From JAAYUK01 sp035319145 (GTDB lineage: Bacteria; Nitrospirota; Thermodesulfovibrionia; Thermodesulfovibrionales; Dissulfurispiraceae), in contig DATHDH010000034.1 in NCBI GenBank assembly GCA_035319145.1, positions 1-10,239 of the forward strand: 10,239 nt of DNA, written 5' to 3'. The notes beneath the pieces are model-generated. The model saw only the letters and a list, made by a program, of their open reading frames with translations. It had not been told where the DNA came from and searched no databases. Position numbers and translations under genes: made by a program. Shown here in pieces: positions 6,900 through 10,239 of the stretch. The stretch's first letter is position 1. Each line of letters starts with the position of its first letter.

Positions 6900-7726
6900 T
6901 AGCTCCGCTGAGTGATGATGTCTTTAAACAGATGCGCGATTTCATCTATGAGCAGAGCGGCATTTTCATTCCCGACAATAAGAAGTATTTTCTTGAAAAC
7001 CGCCTGGGCAGAAGGGTGCAGGAAAAGAACTTCAAGGCGTATGATGAGTATCTTTATCTCGTCCGATACGGGAATGACAAGGCCGAGCTGACCAAGCTCT
7101 TCGACCTCGTTACGACGAACGAAACCTTCTTTTTCCGTGAGCCGCAGCAGTTCGACGTTCTCTGCGGAGATCTGCTGAAGAAGGTTATCGAGGAAAATAC
7201 GAAGTCGGGCCGCCGCGATATCAAGGTCTGGTCCGCCGCGAGTTCGACCGGCGAGGAGCCTTATACCATATCAATGCTCTTCATGGAGCGGCCCGAACTT
7301 GCCTCGTTCCGCAAGGAAATCATCGCATCCGACATCAGTGAGTCTGTTCTTGCCTCCGCAAAGAATGCGGTCTACGGCTCTTATGCAGTCAGAAACGTCC
7401 CCCCGGCATTTATGGGCAAATATTTTGCTCCCAGCGACCAGAACTTCAAACTGGCGGAATCGGTCAAGTCCAACGTGCGATTTATGAAGGTGAACCTTGT
7501 CAACGACAAAGATGTCCGCGCGATTCGCAGCGTGGACATTATCTTCTGCAGAAACGTGCTTATTTACTTCGACGAGAAGGCGAAGCAGAAGGCACTCGCC
7601 CTCATGTATGACGCGTTGCGGCCGGGCGGCTCGCTCATTGTCGGAACTTCCGAGAGCCTGCACAACATTACGCGTGCATTTCGACCGGTGGTCATCAACC
7701 GTGTCGTTATCTATCAAAAGGTTTAA
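6896..7726 (+). CDS. cheR: Chemotaxis receptor methyltransferase CheR
   Basis: CheR transfers methyl groups from S-adenosylmethionine to glutamates of chemoreceptors for adaptation. The 276 residues match the family. An N-terminal helical domain (about 1-75, 'MRDFIYEQSGIFIPDNKKYF') leads to T-N-E-T-F-F-F-R-E (74-82), a CheR hallmark. The SAM-binding loop is V-W-S-A-A-S-S-T-G-E-E-P-Y (111-123), the acidic 'ASDISESVLASA' follows at 144-155, and C-R-N-V-L-I-Y-F-D is at 218-226. The SAM loop reads A-A-S-S where many relatives have A-G-C-S, a mild change. There is no C-terminal TPR extension. The ATG overlaps the stop of the HEAT gene (ATGA), with GGAGG-like bases about 13 upstream, so coupling to upstream translation is likely. 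No cheB or cheD is in the window; they may lie beyond the right edge. Confidence 0.97.
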   Translation: MIAPLSDDVFKQMRDFIYEQSGIFIPDNKKYFLENRLGRRVQEKNFKAYDEYLYLVRYGNDKAELTKLFDLVTTNETFFFREPQQFDVLCGDLLKKVIEENTKSGRRDIKVWSAASSTGEEPYTISMLFMERPELASFRKEIIASDISESVLASAKNAVYGSYAVRNVPPAFMGKYFAPSDQNFKLAESVKSNVRFMKVNLVNDKDVRAIRSVDIIFCRNVLIYFDEKAKQKALALMYDALRPGGSLIVGTSESLHNITRAFRPVVINRVVIYQKV

Positions 7727-7758
7727 GAACTTATTAAGGATAAGGTGAGGAACAAACT

Positions 7759-8151
7759 ATGAAGATACTTGTTGTTGATGATGACAAGACAACCCGAAAG
7801 ATACTGAGTCTCTATCTGAAGGGGAAAGGATATGAGGTTGCCACTGCCGAGAACGGACTCGATGCCCTGGAAAAGATGGGTACCGAAAATATCAATCTCG
7901 TCGTTTCCGACATGAACATGCCGTTCATGGACGGTATTGAGCTGACGAAGACCCTGAAGGCCGATCCGACGTGGGGGCACATACCCATACTCATGGTTAC
8001 GACCGAGGCGGATGAAGAAGAAAAAAAACGTGCTGCGGCGGCGGGGGTGGACGACTATCTGGTGAAGCCGGCCAATGCTGAGCAGATCTCGAACAGTGTC
8101 AAGAAGATCTTGAAACGGATGTTCGCCGGGGGAGGTGATACCGGTGTTTGA
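7759..8151 (+). CDS. Single-domain response regulator, CheY-like (first copy)
   Basis: This is a 130-residue stand-alone receiver domain. The acidic pocket is D-D-D at 7-9 in 'ILVVDDDKTTRKIL'. The phospho-acceptor is Asp51 (S-D-M-N-M-P), Thr81/Thr82 follow the fourth strand, and Lys103 lies in L-V-K-P, with Tyr100 at the switch position. All residues needed for phosphorylation are present and no output domain is attached. AAGGTGAGG (7742-7750) lies 8 bases before the ATG, after a 32-base gap from cheR, the largest inside this operon. It is clearly different from the second receiver gene that it overlaps by 8 bases; the sequence is closer to generic receivers than to enteric CheY. It may be a phosphate sink, a second output regulator or a CheY proper. 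I leave the symbol blank because the second copy is the better cheY. Confidence 0.92.
   Translation: MKILVVDDDKTTRKILSLYLKGKGYEVATAENGLDALEKMGTENINLVVSDMNMPFMDGIELTKTLKADPTWGHIPILMVTTEADEEEKKRAAAAGVDDYLVKPANAEQISNSVKKILKRMFAGGGDTGV
8131..8135 (+). promoter_or_regulatory. Ribosome binding site inside the first receiver gene, deciding the cheY start
   Basis: GGAGG, within GGGGGAGG at 8128-8135, overlaps the in-frame GTG at 8135 and lies 8 bases before the GTG at 8144. The later GTG is therefore the likely start, placing initiation inside the preceding gene. Confidence 0.75.
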
Positions 8152-8551
8152 CTCGAGAATTAAGGTCATGGTTGTCGACGATTTCCCGACAATGCGGCGA
8201 ATCGTCAAGAACCTGCTGAAGCAGCTCGGCTTCGAAAATATCGACGAAGCTGAAGACGGCGCTGCTGCGCTGACGAAATTACAGGCCGGCGGTTACGGTC
8301 TCGTCGTGTCGGATTGGAATATGCCGAACATGGAGGGCATCGATCTGTTGCGCGGAGTTCGCGCCTCGGCGGCTCCTCTTAAGGACATTCCGTTCCTTCT
8401 GGTTACTGCCGAGGCCGAAAAAGAGAAGGTTATCGAAGCGATCAAGGCCGGGGTAGACAACTATATCGTCAAGCCGTTTACTGCCGAAGTGCTCAAGGAA
8501 AAGCTTGAAAAAATAGCGGAAAGGAAACCGTCGCTGAAGGCAGGAGGCTAA
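8144..8551 (+). CDS. cheY: Chemotaxis response regulator CheY (second copy)
   Basis: This 135-residue receiver closely resembles enteric CheY: 'VVDDFPTMRRIVKNLLKQLG', 'EAEDGAAALTKLQAGGYGLV', and 'SDWNMPNMEG'. Asp12, Asp13 and the phospho-acceptor Asp57 have the same numbers as in E. coli CheY when counted from the GTG at 8144. Thr88, Tyr107 and Lys110 (in Y-I-V-K-P-F) take the switch and catalytic positions. Phosphorylated CheY binds the flagellar switch protein FliM, and this copy is the likelier motor-binding one. The gene starts 8 bases inside the previous receiver gene and ends 1 base before the cheA start. There is no cheZ after it, although that is where the phosphatase gene stands in many gammaproteobacteria. 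Identity as a CheY is sure; the split of work with its neighbour is inference. Confidence 0.95.
   Translation: MFDSRIKVMVVDDFPTMRRIVKNLLKQLGFENIDEAEDGAAALTKLQAGGYGLVVSDWNMPNMEGIDLLRGVRASAAPLKDIPFLLVTAEAEKEKVIEAIKAGVDNYIVKPFTAEVLKEKLEKIAERKPSLKAGG
8542..8547 (+). promoter_or_regulatory. Ribosome binding site of cheA
   Basis: AGGAGG inside the last codons of cheY lies 5 bases before the ATG at 8553. It supports this start over the in-frame ATG four codons later. Confidence 0.8.
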
Positions 8552-8552
8552 T

Positions 8553-10239
8553 ATGGCCGATGAAATGGATGAAATCATAACCGAGTTCGTCACCGAAGCA
8601 GAGGAGACGCTTGATCGTATTGACCCGTTATTTGTCGAGCTCGAGAACCGCGGATATGACAAGGAGATGCTGAACGAGATATTCCGCGGTATGCATACCC
8701 TGAAGGGCGCCGCAGGATTCCTCGGTTTTCAACAGATCGTCGACGTTGCACACCGCGCCGAAAGTATCATGAAACGGCTTCGCGACAATGGCATTGCCCC
8801 GTCCCGGGGGCTGATGGATATTATTCTCACGACCGTCGATATGTTACGAGTCCTTATCGGGCATGTCAAAATACGAGACGGGGTTGAGGAGAATATCTCT
8901 GAACTCCTGAAAAGGCTTGACGTTGCCATGGACAGCCCGCTCGATGAATCCCCGCAAACAGTTGCATACGTGCTGCCGGCTTCGAAGGCGCAAGTTCATC
9001 CGGCCGAAGAGGTGACGGTTGCGGCAGCGGTTGATGAGATTACCCAGGCAGACGTTGTACAGCCTGAAGCTGTCGAACGAGCGGCCGATGTGCCTGCTGC
9101 GCCGAAGGGCGTGCAGAGTGTTGCCGACGAACCGGCCTCGCAGGTTCCGAAGGAGCGTGAAGTCGTTCAGACGCTGCGCGTCGATGTCGATCGCATCGAT
9201 AAGGTGATGGACCTTGCCGGCGAAATAGTCCTTGCCCGCAACCGTCTGCTGAATCTTGCCGCCCGTCTTGAGCAGACGCATGGCGGCAATGATGCAATCG
9301 AAAGCCTTGTCGAGACGACGGGTTTTCTGGATCGCGTGACGTCGGATCTGCAGCTGGCCGTCATGAAGATACGCATGCAGCCGATTCAGAAGGTTTTTTC
9401 TAAATTTCCCCGTATGGTGCGCGATCTGTCGAGAACCCTCGGGAAGGATATCGATCTCGAGATTTTCGGTGAAGACACTGAGGTGGACAAGAGCGTCATC
9501 GAAAATATCGGGGATCCGATGGTGCATATCATTCGCAACTCCATTGACCACGGACTGGAGGAAAATGCCGAGCGTATCGCAAAGGGCAAGCCGCGTAACG
9601 GGCGGATCATTATCAGCGCGACCCAGCACGGCACCCAGATTGTCATTGAAGTGACGGATGACGGGCGGGGAATCGATATCGGTGCGGTCAAACGCAAGGC
9701 TGTTCGCAACGGCCTCGTATCGGAAGAGGAAGCAGAGAAGATGCCCGAGGAAGCCGCAATAAATCTGATTTTCCTCCCTGGTTTTTCTACCAAAGAAGTC
9801 TCGACCGAATTAAGCGGGCGCGGTGTCGGCATGGATGTCGTGAAGACGAACGTTGCCAAGCTCAACGGATATGTCGAGGTTGTCACCAAAAAAGATATCG
9901 GCAGCACGTTCCGTATCAGCCTGCCGCTGACGCTGGCGATTATTCAGGCGATGATGATCCGCATCGGTGATGAGTACTATGCCCTTCCACAGTCCATGAT
10001 TGAAGAGACGCTCAGGGTAAGGCGTGATGAAATCAAGGATGTTACCGGACAGCAGGTCCTCACGATACGCGGCAAGGTTCTGCCTCTTTTTGTCATGTCG
10101 GAGGTGCTGGGCGTTCGATCACAATCAGGCATTCAGCAGGAAAACAGTTATGTGCTTGTGGCTTCCGTTGCAGACAGGCGCTTCTGCATCGCCGTCGATG
10201 AATTGCTCGGACAAGAGGAAGTCGTCATCAAGAGCATAA
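8553..10239 (+). CDS. cheA: Chemotaxis histidine kinase CheA (3' end outside window)
   Basis: The frame is open from the ATG at 8553 to the last base (562 codons plus one base), so the C-terminus is missing. CheA is the receptor-coupled kinase that phosphorylates CheY and CheB. The P1 (HPt) domain spans about 1-130 with His48 in M-H-T-L-K-G-A-A-G-F-L-G-F. Residues about 135-205 form an Ala/Val/Glu/Pro-rich linker in which I see no P2 domain. The dimerisation helices follow (about 206-280, 'LRVDVDRIDKVMDLAGEIV'). The ATPase domain has the N box H-I-I-R-N-S-I-D-H-G (325-334), D-D-G-R-G-I-D (369-375), 'IFLPGFSTKE' and G-R-G-V-G-M-D (422-428). The CheW-like P5 domain begins near 455 and is nearly complete, reaching 'VDELLGQEEVVIKSI'. 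The kinase looks intact. It directly follows cheY. Confidence 0.97.
   Translation, partial: MADEMDEIITEFVTEAEETLDRIDPLFVELENRGYDKEMLNEIFRGMHTLKGAAGFLGFQQIVDVAHRAESIMKRLRDNGIAPSRGLMDIILTTVDMLRVLIGHVKIRDGVEENISELLKRLDVAMDSPLDESPQTVAYVLPASKAQVHPAEEVTVAAAVDEITQADVVQPEAVERAADVPAAPKGVQSVADEPASQVPKEREVVQTLRVDVDRIDKVMDLAGEIVLARNRLLNLAARLEQTHGGNDAIESLVETTGFLDRVTSDLQLAVMKIRMQPIQKVFSKFPRMVRDLSRTLGKDIDLEIFGEDTEVDKSVIENIGDPMVHIIRNSIDHGLEENAERIAKGKPRNGRIIISATQHGTQIVIEVTDDGRGIDIGAVKRKAVRNGLVSEEEAEKMPEEAAINLIFLPGFSTKEVSTELSGRGVGMDVVKTNVAKLNGYVEVVTKKDIGSTFRISLPLTLAIIQAMMIRIGDEYYALPQSMIEETLRVRRDEIKDVTGQQVLTIRGKVLPLFVMSEVLGVRSQSGIQQENSYVLVASVADRRFCIAVDELLGQEEVVIKSI

Noticed and set aside
10024..10239. Open frame of 71 codons at the right edge
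   Set aside because: It is out of frame with cheA, whose P5 domain covers the whole stretch.

Overview
The window lies inside one long motility and chemotaxis locus of a flagellated bacterium. All genes are on the + strand and are packed tightly, with gaps of 0 to 35 bases, overlaps of 4 to 11 bases and only one gap near 100 bases. Base composition is moderately GC-rich by eye. FlhF plus FlhG suggests polar or otherwise number- and place-controlled flagella. The mix of a FleN-type FlhG, a proteobacterial-type CheY and a HEAT-repeat protein in a che operon would fit a Desulfobacterota (former Deltaproteobacteria) relative or another deep-branching diderm. That placement is an inference; there is no rRNA or other marker here.

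Region 1 (1-4946) is the flagellar export, placement and sigma block: the 3' end of flhB (autocleavage NPTH motif visible), then flhA, flhF, flhG and fliA (sigma-28). The order flhB-flhA-flhF-flhG-fliA is classical. Region 2 (4947-5051) is the only real intergenic gap. It holds a run of nine C followed at once by a good sigma-28 promoter candidate (GAAAGTTT, 11 bases, CACGATAT). Region 3 (5052-10239) is a chemotaxis operon: a 615-residue all-HEAT-repeat protein of unknown function, cheR, two different single-domain cheY genes, and cheA, which runs off the right edge after 562 codons.

Working together: FlhA/FlhB form the export gate; FlhF/FlhG set flagellar site and number; FliA, released when the hook is finished, would switch on late genes, apparently including the operon directly downstream of its own gene. 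In that operon CheA phosphorylates one or both CheY proteins and CheR methylates receptors. No cheZ lies between cheY and cheA, where many gammaproteobacteria with this gene order have it, and CheA shows no recognisable CheY-binding P2 domain. The HEAT protein, translationally coupled to cheR by an ATGA overlap, is the least explained component and the best candidate for something undescribed.
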